This document shows, one piece after another, positions 18,409-28,595 of a DNA stretch of 64,000 bases. Each line of letters begins with the position of its first letter. Within the stretch, counting starts at the first letter, position 1. A program made the translations under genes and the position numbers. A model generated the notes under the pieces. That model was not told where the DNA came from, did not search any database, and saw nothing but the letters and a program-made list of their open reading frames with translations. The DNA comes from Pseudoalteromonas nigrifaciens (lineage in GTDB: Bacteria > Pseudomonadota > Gammaproteobacteria > Enterobacterales > Alteromonadaceae). The DNA lies in assembly GCF_002221505.1 (NCBI RefSeq), contig NZ_CP011037.1, positions 434,001-498,000 on the forward strand, given 5' to 3'.

Positions 18409-20325
18409 ATGAGTAGAATTATTGGAATAGACTTAGGTACTACAAACTCTTGTGTTGCAGTACTTGATGGTGGCAAAGCACGTGTTATTGAAAACGCGGA
18501 AGGCGATCGCACAACCCCGTCTGTTATTGCTTATACGCAAGACGGTGAAACTTTAGTTGGTCAGCCAGCTAAACGTCAAGCGGTTACTAACCCAACAAAC
18601 ACAGTATTTGCTATTAAGCGTTTAATTGGTCGTCGTTTTGAAGACGAAGAAGTACAACGCGATATCGGCATCATGCCATTTAAAATTGTTAAAGCCGATA
18701 ACGGTGATGCATGGGTTGAAGCGGGCGGCGAAAAACGCGCTGCACCACAAATCTCTGCTGAAATCCTGAAAAAAATGAAGAAAACGGCTGAAGACTTCTT
18801 AGGTGAAGCAGTAACTGAAGCGGTTATCACAGTACCGGCATACTTTAACGATTCACAGCGTCAAGCTACAAAAGATGCGGGTCGTATTGCTGGCCTTGAA
18901 GTTAAACGTATCATCAACGAGCCAACTGCTGCAGCACTTGCTTACGGCATGGACAAAAACCGTGGTGAAAACATTGTTGCAGTATACGACTTAGGTGGCG
19001 GTACTTTCGATTTATCAATTATTGAAATTGATGAAGTTGAAGGCGAGCACACGTTTGAAGTACTTGCTACAAATGGTGACACGCACTTAGGTGGTGAAGA
19101 TTTCGATAACCGCGTAATCAACTACCTAGTAGCTGAATTTAAGAAAGACCAAGGTCTAGACTTAAAAACTGACCCACTTGCAATGCAACGTGTTAAAGAA
19201 GCTGCTGAAAAAGCGAAGATTGAACTATCTTCTGCACAATCTACAGAAGTAAACCTTCCGTATGTAACTGCAGATGCAACAGGTCCTAAGCACATGAACG
19301 TGAAACTAACACGTGCTAAGCTTGAGTCACTTGTTGAAGACTTAGTAACTAAGTCAATTGAACCATTAAAACGTGCACTTGCTGATGCTGATTTATCAGT
19401 AAGCGACATCAACGACATTATTCTTGTTGGTGGCCAAACACGTATGCCTTTAGTACAAAAAACAGTTGCTGAGTTCTTTGGTAAAGAGCCACGTAAAGAT
19501 GTTAACCCTGATGAAGCTGTTGCAGTAGGCGCGGCAATTCAAGGTGGTGTACTAGCTGGTGACGTTAAAGACGTACTATTACTAGACGTTTCTCCATTAT
19601 CTCTAGGTATTGAGACAATGGGCTCGGTAATGACAGCACTGATTGAGAAGAACACCACGATTCCTACTAAGAAATCGCAAACTTTCTCAACAGCTGAAGA
19701 TAATCAGTCTGCAGTAACAATTCATGTACTGCAAGGTGAGCGTAAGCGTTCAAGCGACAACAAATCTCTAGGTCAATTTAACCTAGAAGGTATTCGTCCA
19801 GCACAACGTGGTACACCACAAATCGAAGTAACATTCGATGTGGATGCCGATGGTATCTTACATGTATCTGCTAAAGATAAAGATACAGGTAAAGAGCAAA
19901 AAATTACGATTCAAGCATCTTCAGGCTTAAGTGATGAAGAAGTTGAACAAATGATTCGTGATGCTGAAGCGCATGCTGAAGATGACAAAAAATTCGAAGA
20001 GCTAGTAGCGACTCGTAACCAAGCAGATGCAATGGTTCACGGTACACGCAAGCAAATTGAAGAAGCTGGCGATGCACTTCCAAGTGAAGACAAAGAAGCG
20101 ATTGAAGCGGCTGTAGTTGACCTTGAAACTGCTATTAAGAGTGACAAGAAAGACGAAATTGAAGCTAAAACTCAAGCGCTTGCTGAAAAGTCTCAAAAGC
20201 TTATGGAAATTGCACAAGCTAAAGCTCAACAAGGTTCAGCTGACGCAGGCGAGCAACAACAATCTGCTAAGCAAGATGACGACGTAGTTGATGCAGAGTT
20301 TGAAGAAGTTAAAGACGACAAGTAA
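18409..20325 (+). CDS. dnaK: Chaperone DnaK (Hsp70)
   Basis: 638 aa, full length. The start [15 protein letters not shown] (phosphate 1 loop), [16 protein letters not shown] (phosphate 2) and [13 protein letters not shown] (adenosine site) form the ATPase domain (1 to about 385). The linker [18 protein letters not shown] leads to the substrate domain and a lid ending in [16 protein letters not shown], the conserved acidic tail. It binds hydrophobic segments of unfolded proteins with DnaJ and GrpE. dnaJ follows after 189 bp and a partial terminator. grpE is not adjacent. Its more regular, highly expressed-type codon use contrasts with its neighbours. Confidence 0.99.
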   Translation: MSRIIGIDLGTTNSCVAVLDGGKARVIENAEGDRTTPSVIAYTQDGETLVGQPAKRQAVTNPTNTVFAIKRLIGRRFEDEEVQRDIGIMPFKIVKADNGDAWVEAGGEKRAAPQISAEILKKMKKTAEDFLGEAVTEAVITVPAYFNDSQRQATKDAGRIAGLEVKRIINEPTAAALAYGMDKNRGENIVAVYDLGGGTFDLSIIEIDEVEGEHTFEVLATNGDTHLGGEDFDNRVINYLVAEFKKDQGLDLKTDPLAMQRVKEAAEKAKIELSSAQSTEVNLPYVTADATGPKHMNVKLTRAKLESLVEDLVTKSIEPLKRALADADLSVSDINDIILVGGQTRMPLVQKTVAEFFGKEPRKDVNPDEAVAVGAAIQGGVLAGDVKDVLLLDVSPLSLGIETMGSVMTALIEKNTTIPTKKSQTFSTAEDNQSAVTIHVLQGERKRSSDNKSLGQFNLEGIRPAQRGTPQIEVTFDVDADGILHVSAKDKDTGKEQKITIQASSGLSDEEVEQMIRDAEAHAEDDKKFEELVATRNQADAMVHGTRKQIEEAGDALPSEDKEAIEAAVVDLETAIKSDKKDEIEAKTQALAEKSQKLMEIAQAKAQQGSADAGEQQQSAKQDDDVVDAEFEEVKDDK

Positions 20326-20397
20326 TTGTTGCTTACGCTTCTAGCTAACACAAAGCACTGTAACTTAGTTAAGTGTTTAAGTTAGAATGAACGATTG

Positions 20398-20429
20398 AGG
20401 CGCGCAGGCAATAGCTTGACGCGCCTTTT
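20398..20429 (+). terminator. Hairpin between dnaK and dnaJ
   Basis: AGGCGCG and CGCGCCT form a 7-bp stem over an ~18-nt loop, followed by TTTT. It could be a partial terminator lowering dnaJ relative to dnaK. Confidence 0.6.
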
Positions 20430-20514
20430 GCATGAGAATTAGGTGGTAAATCGATACGATTTATCGGTTTATCAAGCAGCCTAGCTGCAAATAGAAAAGA
20501 GTAGTGTGGTAGAT

Positions 20515-21657
20515 ATGTCAAAACGCGATTATTACGAAGTCCTCGGCGTAAGCAAAGATGCGAGTGAGCGAGACATTAAAAAAGCGTATAAACGCTTAGC
20601 GATGAAATATCATCCAGATCGTACTTCAGGCGACAAAGAGCTTGAAACAAAGTTTAAAGAAGTAAAAGAAGCTTACGAGATATTAACTGACGCGCAAAAA
20701 CGTCAAACTTACGACCAATACGGCCATGCAGCTTTTGAGCAAGGTGGCGGCGGTGGTGGTCATGGTGGTTTTGGCGGCGGTCATGGCGACTTTGGCGATG
20801 TTTTTGGTGATGTTTTTGGCGATATTTTTGGTGGCGGCGGTGGCCGACGTCAATCTCGTCAGCAACGTGGATCTGATTTGCGTTACAACATGGACTTAAG
20901 CTTAGAAGAAGCGGTTCGTGGTAAAGAAGTCGAAATTAAAATACCAACTTGGGTAGGTTGTGATCCATGTGATGGCAGCGGTGCAAAAGCCGGATCCAAG
21001 CCTAAAACATGTACTACGTGTCATGGTGCTGGGCAAGTACAAATGCGCCAAGGCTTTTTTGCTGTTCAGCAAACGTGTCCTACGTGTCAGGGGCAAGGTC
21101 AGATTATATCTAACCCTTGTGACAGCTGTCATGGACAAGGCCGCGTAGAAAAAACGAAAACCTTATCGGTTAAAATTCCTGCGGGTGTAGATACCGGCGA
21201 TCGTATTCGCTTAACGGGTGAAGGCGAAGCGGGAATGCATGGTGCGCCTTCTGGCGACTTGTACGTGCAAGTATCTGTTCGTGAACACCGTATTTTTGTA
21301 CGTGACGCAAATAACTTACATTGTGAAGTTCCTATTAGCTTCACTACAGCGGGTCTTGGTGGCGAAATTGAAGTGCCAACACTTGATGGTCGCGCTAAGC
21401 TTAAAATTCCTTCTGAAACACAAACGGGCAAAATGTTCCGTATGCGTGGCAAAGGCGTTAAATCTGTTCGCAGTGGTGCAATTGGCGACTTAATTTGTAA
21501 AGTGGTTATTGAAACACCAATAAACCTGAACGAACGTCAGCGTGAATTATTAGAAGAATTAGAAGAAAGCATGGGCAAAGATAGCTCAAAAAACCGTCCT
21601 AAAGAGCAAGGCTTTTTTGACGGTGTTAAAAAGTTTTTTGATGATTTAACTAAATAA
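20515..21657 (+). CDS. dnaJ: Co-chaperone DnaJ (Hsp40)
   Basis: 380 aa from the ATG at 20515, giving [21 protein letters not shown] nine bases earlier adds three residues and is less likely. The J domain has the HPD motif (KYHPDR), followed by a Gly/Phe-rich segment with repeated GDVFGD. Then come four CxxCxGxG zinc repeats ([32 protein letters not shown]) and the two beta-sandwich substrate domains. It delivers clients to DnaK and stimulates its ATPase. It is in the dnaK operon. Confidence 0.99.
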   Translation: MSKRDYYEVLGVSKDASERDIKKAYKRLAMKYHPDRTSGDKELETKFKEVKEAYEILTDAQKRQTYDQYGHAAFEQGGGGGGHGGFGGGHGDFGDVFGDVFGDIFGGGGGRRQSRQQRGSDLRYNMDLSLEEAVRGKEVEIKIPTWVGCDPCDGSGAKAGSKPKTCTTCHGAGQVQMRQGFFAVQQTCPTCQGQGQIISNPCDSCHGQGRVEKTKTLSVKIPAGVDTGDRIRLTGEGEAGMHGAPSGDLYVQVSVREHRIFVRDANNLHCEVPISFTTAGLGGEIEVPTLDGRAKLKIPSETQTGKMFRMRGKGVKSVRSGAIGDLICKVVIETPINLNERQRELLEELEESMGKDSSKNRPKEQGFFDGVKKFFDDLTK

Positions 21658-21677
21658 TTAATGTGTTTTATAATATT

Positions 21678-21708
21678 AAACGGCGCTCTTTAGAACGTCG
21701 TTTTTTTT
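21678..21708 (+). terminator. dnaJ terminator
   Basis: AAACGGCG pairs with CGTCGTTT (one G-T pair) over a short loop, followed by a run of T residues. Confidence 0.75.
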
Positions 21709-21733
21709 GCTTAAAATAATAGCGTAGCAACAT

Positions 21734-22195
21734 ATGACACCAGCAATAGAGTTACTGAAAAAACAAAAAATTGGTTTTGAATTATTAAGCTATGAGCACG
21801 ATCCAAACACCACTAACTTTGGCCTTGAAGCAGCCCAAAAGCTAAACCTTAATAGGGATCAGGTTTTTAAAACCATAGTGCTGGAAAACCAAGATGGACA
21901 GCTCATAGTCGCCATTACACCTGTTTCTCAGCAAGTTAACTTAAAGCTGCTTGCCTCATTGTGTGGCGCTAAAAAGGTAGCTATGGCTGCGGCAAAAAAA
22001 GTGCAAGCAAGCACAGGTTATGTATTAGGAGGCGTGAGCCCACTGGGACAAAAAAAATGTCTTGCCACTTTTTTGCACAGCAGTGCTGCACAATTTGCAT
22101 GTATTTATGTAAGTGCAGGTAAACGAGGCTTAGACATTGCAATTAACCCCCATGAGTTAGCCAAATTAACAGCAGCAGTGTTGGGGGAATTTTAA
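21734..22195 (+). CDS. ybaK: Cys-tRNA(Pro)/aminoacyl-tRNA deacylase YbaK
   Basis: 153 aa. The start TPAIELLKKQKIGFELLSYE, the VFKTIVLENQ strand with its conserved Lys, GYVLGGVSPLGQKKCLATF and SAGKRGLDIAINPHEL are hallmarks of YbaK/EbsC. The enzyme hydrolyses Cys mischarged on tRNA-Pro as a trans-editing step. It begins 77 bp after dnaJ, beyond that gene's terminator, and is followed by a zinc-ribbon gene at 57 bp. Confidence 0.93.
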   Translation: MTPAIELLKKQKIGFELLSYEHDPNTTNFGLEAAQKLNLNRDQVFKTIVLENQDGQLIVAITPVSQQVNLKLLASLCGAKKVAMAAAKKVQASTGYVLGGVSPLGQKKCLATFLHSSAAQFACIYVSAGKRGLDIAINPHELAKLTAAVLGEF

Positions 22196-22251
22196 TCAGC
22201 ATTGATTTTATAACACTTAGTTAATTAAATTACTGCAAAAATGGAGGACAA

Positions 22252-22503
22252 ATGGCAAAGCCAAATAAAAAAGGGCCAACCAAAACGGTCGATATATTTT
22301 GCTCAAGCTGCAGGGCACCTCTATTTAAGTATCGTAAAGGGGGAAAAGGTGCGTTAGTTAAATGTTTTATTGAGCGCATTAGCCAAGACTATACTAAGCA
22401 GCCTTGTATTTGCCCAAAATGCGAACGCCCATTTGCGCGGCCTGCAATTATTAAAGGCACAGCTGCATATAAAATGATTGGTGGAAAAGTTACTTTTAAA
22501 TAA
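22252..22503 (+). CDS. Small zinc-ribbon protein, function unknown
   Basis: 83 aa. Two Cys pairs, CSSC (near residue 17) and CPKC (near residue 59), plus additional Cys between them suggest a zinc ribbon. Many Lys residues give a strongly basic protein, so RNA or DNA binding is possible. GGAGG-like AGGAC precedes the ATG. No family with known function was recognised. The stop codon lies 3 bp before the target duplication of the IS3 element, so the reading frame is intact. Confidence 0.7.
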   Translation: MAKPNKKGPTKTVDIFCSSCRAPLFKYRKGGKGALVKCFIERISQDYTKQPCICPKCERPFARPAIIKGTAAYKMIGGKVTFK

Positions 22504-22517
22504 GGCATCTGTAGTGG

Positions 22518-23698
<1,181 letters not shown>

Positions 23699-23918
23699 TT
23701 TTTCACCCAAATTTGTATGCTTATTAGCATAACACTTCTTTCTTAATGGGTGGCCAAAATCACTGTACCACTACAATCTGTTTATTTCAATATTCCGATT
23801 AGGGCGGACATAAGCCCTTGATTGAATTTGCTACATTGATAAACTTAACCGGTTTTGCTGTTTCAATGATTGAAAAATACCCTCCCCACGGATCGGGCCA
23901 GTCAATTGGGTTTTTAAA

Positions 23919-24200
23919 ATGGAAAAGGATAGACGTGTGATTGCACTTTTATTTGATATTGTAGGTATGACGGGTACTGCTTTAGTAGTGGGTTCATTTT
24001 TTTTGTTACAACTAAATAAAGTATCACCAGCGAGTTTGCTTTATAACATGATGAACTTAACCGGCGCTATATTGCTGCTTATTAGTCTTTGTTATAACTT
24101 TAATTTAGCCAGTTTTGTAATTGAAATATTTTGGATTGCAGCCTCTTTAATTGGTTTATATAAATATGTTAAAAATAAACCAAAGCTAGGCAAAGCTTAA
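23919..24200 (+). CDS. CBU_0592-like small membrane protein
   Basis: 93 aa with three hydrophobic helices (about residues 9-28, 41-59 and 62-82). The pattern DIVGMTGTALVVGSFFLLQL followed by YNMMNLTGAILLLISL is typical of the CBU_0592 family, whose function is unknown. It lies between the IS3 element and dctB, followed by its own terminator. Confidence 0.7.
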   Translation: MEKDRRVIALLFDIVGMTGTALVVGSFFLLQLNKVSPASLLYNMMNLTGAILLLISLCYNFNLASFVIEIFWIAASLIGLYKYVKNKPKLGKA

Positions 24201-24212
24201 TTATACTTTTAT

Positions 24213-24242
24213 ACCGTGAAATTGCCTTATTTCACGGTTTTT
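24213..24242 (+). terminator. Terminator hairpin
   Basis: ACCGTGAAAT and ATTTCACGGT form a 10-bp stem over six bases, followed by T4 or more. Confidence 0.85.
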
Positions 24243-24349
24243 ATGTTTTTAATACAATTGTTAACAAAAAGTTTATATCTCTCTTTGCATTATGCAGATA
24301 AACTATACCCCATTATTAATAGCTAACATTACCCGTTTTATAGGCGTTT

Positions 24350-26080
24350 ATGTTCTTCATTCCTAAAAAAATTATTTTCGCATTTTTATTGCTACTCTTG
24401 TTGTTAACAGTCACTTTTTGGTTTGGTCGAATACATGACTTAGAGCAAGCAAAAAAACAAGCCGACCAACAAGTAAGCCAATTAAATAACTACATTGATA
24501 ATGAGCTTGCTCGATTTGCTGCGATCCCGCAATTACTCACCAATAACAACTTACTCATTCGCTTTACTAATAATGAAGAAGAGCATTATAGCGCTATTAA
24601 CAACTACTTAGCGGATATACAAAAAGCCAGTGGCGCATCTGATATTTATATACTTAATACTCAGGGCGAGGTCGTTGCGAGTAGCAATTGGCAGGCCGAT
24701 TATACATTTTTAGGGAGTAACTTTTCATTTCGACCGTATTTTAAACAAGCATTTGCGGGTGAAAAGGTAGCTTATTTTGCGCTTGGTCAGCGTTCAAAAG
24801 AGCGTGGATTATATTTTTCGCAGGCTATTTATCATGAAGGTAAAGCAATTGGGGTTGTGGCGCTAAAAGTAAATGTTGCTAAGTTTGAAGACGACAGATC
24901 GCTGCTTAATACGGCAGCAGGTAGTCATTTTTATTTACAATTAGCAGATAATGTTATCGCTATGTCGGATGAGCCTAATTGGCGTTTAAACAGTTTTCAA
25001 GAGCTGGATATTGCAGCCAGGCGGGAAATAAATCAACGTCGTGCTTATTTAGATTACCAGCCTGGTCTTATTCCTTTACAACAATTTAATAGCCAAGATA
25101 TTACACAATTTAAAATTGCTAAGCGTTTATATGTAGTGGCCTCTAAGCCATTAAAACATTTTAATGCTCAAATGAGCGTATTAGTAGATGTTTCTAACAT
25201 AGCGGCCATGCAGTTACCTCGGTTATTATGGTTGATGATTTTTTATTGTGTGTTTATTTTTATTGTTTATAGTTTACTTGCACGCTTTGCCGGTTATAAA
25301 AAACTACTTTATTCTAGGCACAGTTTAGAGCAAAAAGTGATTGAGCGTACCCAAGCACTTGAAAAAGCTCAAACCGCTCTAGTGCAGTCTGCAAAACTTG
25401 CCACCATAGGGCAATTAAGCGCTGGCATAAACCACGAAATTAACCAGCCTTTGTGTGCCATGAATGCTTATTTAGCCAGTGCAAAGATATTGCTCAATAA
25501 AGGTAAGTTAACAGCATTAAACGAAAACTTAGTCATTATTGAGGGCTTAGTAGAGCGGGTGCATAAAATTGTTGCGCAATTAAAACACTTTAGTAAACCT
25601 TCAAAAATGCAACTGAGACCGCACCCTTTGTCGGCATTATTAAATAACGCTTTAATGATCACCCATTCACAACTAAAACAAGATGATATTAGTGTTATTC
25701 CTCCGCAGTTTGAGCAAAATATTACCGTTTTGGTCGACTCGCTTAAGTTTGAACAAGTATTAGTTAACGTTATTACTAATGCATCGCAGGCAATGAGTAA
25801 CTGCGCAACGCGGCAATTAAGTTTTGAAGTTGAATGCTTTGATGGACGCGTAAAACTATCGATATTAGATACAGGATCTGGCATAGAACACCATACTTTA
25901 GGCTCTATTTTTGAACCATTTTATAGTACCAAGTCGAGTACCGGTTTAGGCCTTGGTTTATCAATATCTAAGCAAATCATCGACTCGTTTGATGGTCGTT
26001 TAAGTGCGCATAATCGCCCAGAAGGGGGGGCGCAGTTTATTATTTGTCTTTGGAGTACTGCGGAGTCACAACATGATTGA
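24350..26080 (+). CDS. dctB: DctB-type sensor histidine kinase
   Basis: 576 aa. TM1 is at about residues 7-26. A periplasmic double-Cache region follows (about 45-280; ASDIYILNTQGEVVASSNW, FSFRPYFKQAFAGE). TM2 is at about 290-310, then a coiled coil, then HisKA with the H-box IGQLSAGINHEINQPLCAMN (His 362) and an HATPase domain with NASQAM, DTGSGI and GLGLGLSISKQI. This is the architecture of DctB, which senses periplasmic C4-dicarboxylates and phosphorylates DctD. Its stop overlaps the dctD start by eight bases. The porin and DASS transporter downstream support a dicarboxylate role. Confidence 0.88.
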   Translation: MFFIPKKIIFAFLLLLLLLTVTFWFGRIHDLEQAKKQADQQVSQLNNYIDNELARFAAIPQLLTNNNLLIRFTNNEEEHYSAINNYLADIQKASGASDIYILNTQGEVVASSNWQADYTFLGSNFSFRPYFKQAFAGEKVAYFALGQRSKERGLYFSQAIYHEGKAIGVVALKVNVAKFEDDRSLLNTAAGSHFYLQLADNVIAMSDEPNWRLNSFQELDIAARREINQRRAYLDYQPGLIPLQQFNSQDITQFKIAKRLYVVASKPLKHFNAQMSVLVDVSNIAAMQLPRLLWLMIFYCVFIFIVYSLLARFAGYKKLLYSRHSLEQKVIERTQALEKAQTALVQSAKLATIGQLSAGINHEINQPLCAMNAYLASAKILLNKGKLTALNENLVIIEGLVERVHKIVAQLKHFSKPSKMQLRPHPLSALLNNALMITHSQLKQDDISVIPPQFEQNITVLVDSLKFEQVLVNVITNASQAMSNCATRQLSFEVECFDGRVKLSILDTGSGIEHHTLGSIFEPFYSTKSSTGLGLGLSISKQIIDSFDGRLSAHNRPEGGAQFIICLWSTAESQHD

Positions 26081-27437
26081 GCCACTGCTTTGTAAGCAGG
26101 TAATGGTTATTGATGATGAGGCGATGATCCGCGATTCGTTAAATCAATTACTCACTTTGGAAGGCTACCAAGTTCAATGTTTTAGTGATGGGGCAACGGC
26201 GCTTAGTCGCTTAAGCCGAGGCTATAGCGGCGTGGTCCTTAGCGACATTAATATGCCAGCAATGGACGGGCTTACGTTACTTGAGCAAATAAAAGCGTTT
26301 GATAGTGAGTTACCGGTTATATTTTTAACTGGGTATGCCGATGTGTCGGTGGCGGTAAAAGCGATGCAGTTAGGCGCTTATGATTTATTTGAAAAACCCC
26401 TTAACGAGCATTTAATAGATTGTATTGCCAGAGCGTGCGATAAACGCAGCCTGGTAATGGAAAACCGCGCTCTTAAACGCGCGGTAGAAAAAACCTCAGC
26501 GCCGGGTGTGCGTATTTTAGGTGATACGCCTAAAATGCAGCACATGATGAAGCTGCTTAATACCGTGATAGATACTCCTGCAGATATATTAATTGAAGGT
26601 GAAACCGGGACTGGCAAAGAGCTGGTTGCACGTTACTTACACGACCACAGTAACCGTTCAAGCTGTCAATTTGTAGCGATTAACTGTGGTGCTGTGCCAG
26701 AGCAGCTCATAGAAAGTGAACTGTTTGGTGCTGTAAGCGGTGCATACACTGGGGCCACAAAAAATAGAAAGGGTAAATTTGAATTTGCCCAAGGTGGCAC
26801 TGTTTTTTTAGATGAAATAGAAAGCACCCCGTTGTCGTTACAAGTAAAGTTACTGCGTGTACTAGAGGAGCGAAAGGTAACGCCGGTTGGCGCTAATCAT
26901 ACCGTTAACTTAGATATTCGCATTGTTGCTGCTACTAAAGTTGATTTGCTGGCATTGGTGAATGAAGGTGGGTTTAGAGCCGATTTATATTATCGCCTTA
27001 GTTTGGTCAAAGTAAGCATTCCAGCGCTGCGCGATCGAAAAGCTGATATTCCTTTATTATTTAAGCATTTTAGCTCAATTGCGGCAACGCGGTTTTATAA
27101 ACCACTTGGGGCATTAAATGTAGAGTTAGAACAACGTTTATTAGCCTATGACTGGCCAGGTAACGTGCGTGAACTAAGAAACCAAGCAGAACGAGCAGTA
27201 TTGTTAGGGCCTGAATTAGCATTTGCGCAAAGTGATTCAGCTGATCAACAAGTGTTATCACAAGATTTAAGTTTGGCCGAAAAGGTCAGTTATTATGAGC
27301 AATCTTTAATAGAAGAAGCGTTAGAGCGTAACCATGGCAGTATAAAAAACACCATGGGCACGCTGCAAATTGCGCGTAAAACCTTGTACGACAAAATGAG
27401 TAAATATGGTCTAAATCGGGATATGTTTACTGATTAG
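26073..27437 (+). CDS. dctD: DctD-type sigma-54-dependent response regulator
   Basis: 454 aa from the ATG at 26073 inside the end of dctB. A longer GTG frame from 26004 only overlaps dctB further. The receiver domain has DDE acidic residues near the start and the phospho-acceptor in VLSDINMPAMDG (Asp 58). The AAA+ domain has Walker A GETGTGKE, the sigma-54 contact loop as GAYTGA (Tyr in place of the usual Phe) and Walker B VFLDEI. The Fis-type helix-turn-helix is NHGSIKNTMGTLQIARKTL. It should activate the sigma-54 promoter found at 27562. Confidence 0.92.
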   Translation: MIEPLLCKQVMVIDDEAMIRDSLNQLLTLEGYQVQCFSDGATALSRLSRGYSGVVLSDINMPAMDGLTLLEQIKAFDSELPVIFLTGYADVSVAVKAMQLGAYDLFEKPLNEHLIDCIARACDKRSLVMENRALKRAVEKTSAPGVRILGDTPKMQHMMKLLNTVIDTPADILIEGETGTGKELVARYLHDHSNRSSCQFVAINCGAVPEQLIESELFGAVSGAYTGATKNRKGKFEFAQGGTVFLDEIESTPLSLQVKLLRVLEERKVTPVGANHTVNLDIRIVAATKVDLLALVNEGGFRADLYYRLSLVKVSIPALRDRKADIPLLFKHFSSIAATRFYKPLGALNVELEQRLLAYDWPGNVRELRNQAERAVLLGPELAFAQSDSADQQVLSQDLSLAEKVSYYEQSLIEEALERNHGSIKNTMGTLQIARKTLYDKMSKYGLNRDMFTD

Positions 27438-27482
27438 GGCATGTAGTAGTGTGCGATAAAGGTGATGTTTTTAAATAAAAGC

Positions 27483-27504
27483 GTGCGGATATCCGCACAC
27501 TTTT
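27483..27504 (+). terminator. dctD terminator or activator-site palindrome
   Basis: A perfect 16-bp palindrome GTGCGGATATCCGCAC (27483-27498) is followed by AC and T6. It fits a short terminator hairpin. It also sits ~65 bp upstream of the sigma-54 -24 element, where a DctD binding site would be expected, so it may serve both purposes. Confidence 0.6.
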
Positions 27505-27561
27505 TTGCTTTAAAAACAGTGTTAATCATTTAACTTGCTGAAATTTATGTTTATTTAGTAG

Positions 27562-27579
27562 TTGGCCATCATTTTGCTT
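27562..27579 (+). promoter_or_regulatory. Sigma-54 promoter of the porin-transporter operon
   Basis: TTGGCCATCATTTTGCTT has the invariant GG (-24) and GC (-12) exactly 10 bp apart, matching the RpoN consensus (TGGCAC, N5, TTGCW). It lies 43 bp before the porin ATG and directly downstream of dctBD. Confidence 0.78.
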
Positions 27580-27621
27580 AATGGGTGTACAACAATAAGT
27601 AGATTCTAATTTTTAGGACAC

Positions 27622-28584
27622 ATGATGATAAACAACACACACGTTAAACGCTCTGCGCTTACTTTATTGTGTAGCATAACTGCCTTACCTAATATGGTAT
27701 TAGCTGCTGAATATTCTGTGTATGGTAAAGCAGAAGTACAAATAGCTAAAACCGATACAGGCGTTATGCGCTACGCCGATGAAGGCACACAAATAGACGC
27801 GCCATTTTCACGCATAGGGATCAAAGGACAACACACACTTAACGAGTACGTTAGCGCAGTATTTAAATACGAAGTACAAGTAAAGGGCTTTGAACATGAC
27901 GATACTAACGAGCCGTTTGCAGCGCGTAATACCTATTTAGGTTTAAAAGGTGCGTTTGGTGAAATAGTTGTCGGTAGAAACGATACCCGCTTTAAATACT
28001 CAGAAGGTAAGCTGGATAATTTTAACGAAACACAAGCCGATATAGCACAAGTTATTGCTGGGCAAGACCGCCTTGGTGATACCATAACTTACACTTCAAA
28101 CTATTGGCATAATGCTCAGTTTTCATTTACTTATGCCCCCAAAGACGATAATAAAGATAACCAAGCGGGTTTTGCCGCTACACTTATTTACGGTGATCGT
28201 AATTTAAACAATACGCCATATTATATTTCTTTAAGCCATATTGACTCACTTAATAATATTAAAGCGAGTCGGATTGCAGGTGTTTATAAGTTTGAGCAGT
28301 TACAGCTAGGTGCTTTGTATCAACACTCAGAGTCAATAGATGGCACTAAGTCAGGCAATGGCTATGTACTAAGTGCAAGCTATACATTAGATAAATGGGT
28401 TCCTAAATTACAGTTTGCAAAAGATGACTCAGCACTGCGTCAAGAGTCAGAAGCCACTCAGTGGAGTACAGGTTTAGACTATGTATTTGATAAACAAACC
28501 ACGGCTTATCTTTTATATACAGACTTAGACTTAGAAGAAAACGCCGATAGCAGCTTAGCGCTTGGTCTCAGGTACAAATTTTAA
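27622..28584 (+). CDS. Outer-membrane porin
   Basis: 320 aa. The signal peptide ends near VLAAEYSVYGKAEVQ. The body is a series of amphipathic strands (FSRIGIKGQHTLNEYVSAVF, YLGLKGAFGEIVVGRND) typical of trimeric Gram-negative porins. The C-terminus ends in ALGLRYKF with the terminal Phe used for outer-membrane assembly. It would let small anionic substrates enter the periplasm. It follows the sigma-54 promoter and precedes the DASS transporter by 11 bp, so it probably admits dicarboxylates. Confidence 0.9.
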   Translation: MMINNTHVKRSALTLLCSITALPNMVLAAEYSVYGKAEVQIAKTDTGVMRYADEGTQIDAPFSRIGIKGQHTLNEYVSAVFKYEVQVKGFEHDDTNEPFAARNTYLGLKGAFGEIVVGRNDTRFKYSEGKLDNFNETQADIAQVIAGQDRLGDTITYTSNYWHNAQFSFTYAPKDDNKDNQAGFAATLIYGDRNLNNTPYYISLSHIDSLNNIKASRIAGVYKFEQLQLGALYQHSESIDGTKSGNGYVLSASYTLDKWVPKLQFAKDDSALRQESEATQWSTGLDYVFDKQTTAYLLYTDLDLEENADSSLALGLRYKF

Positions 28585-28595
28585 GGTTTAGATAA

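Noticed and set aside
18576..18830. Minus-strand frames inside dnaK and dnaJ
   Set aside because: Long antisense frames are expected from the biased codon use of highly expressed genes. No start signals or homology.
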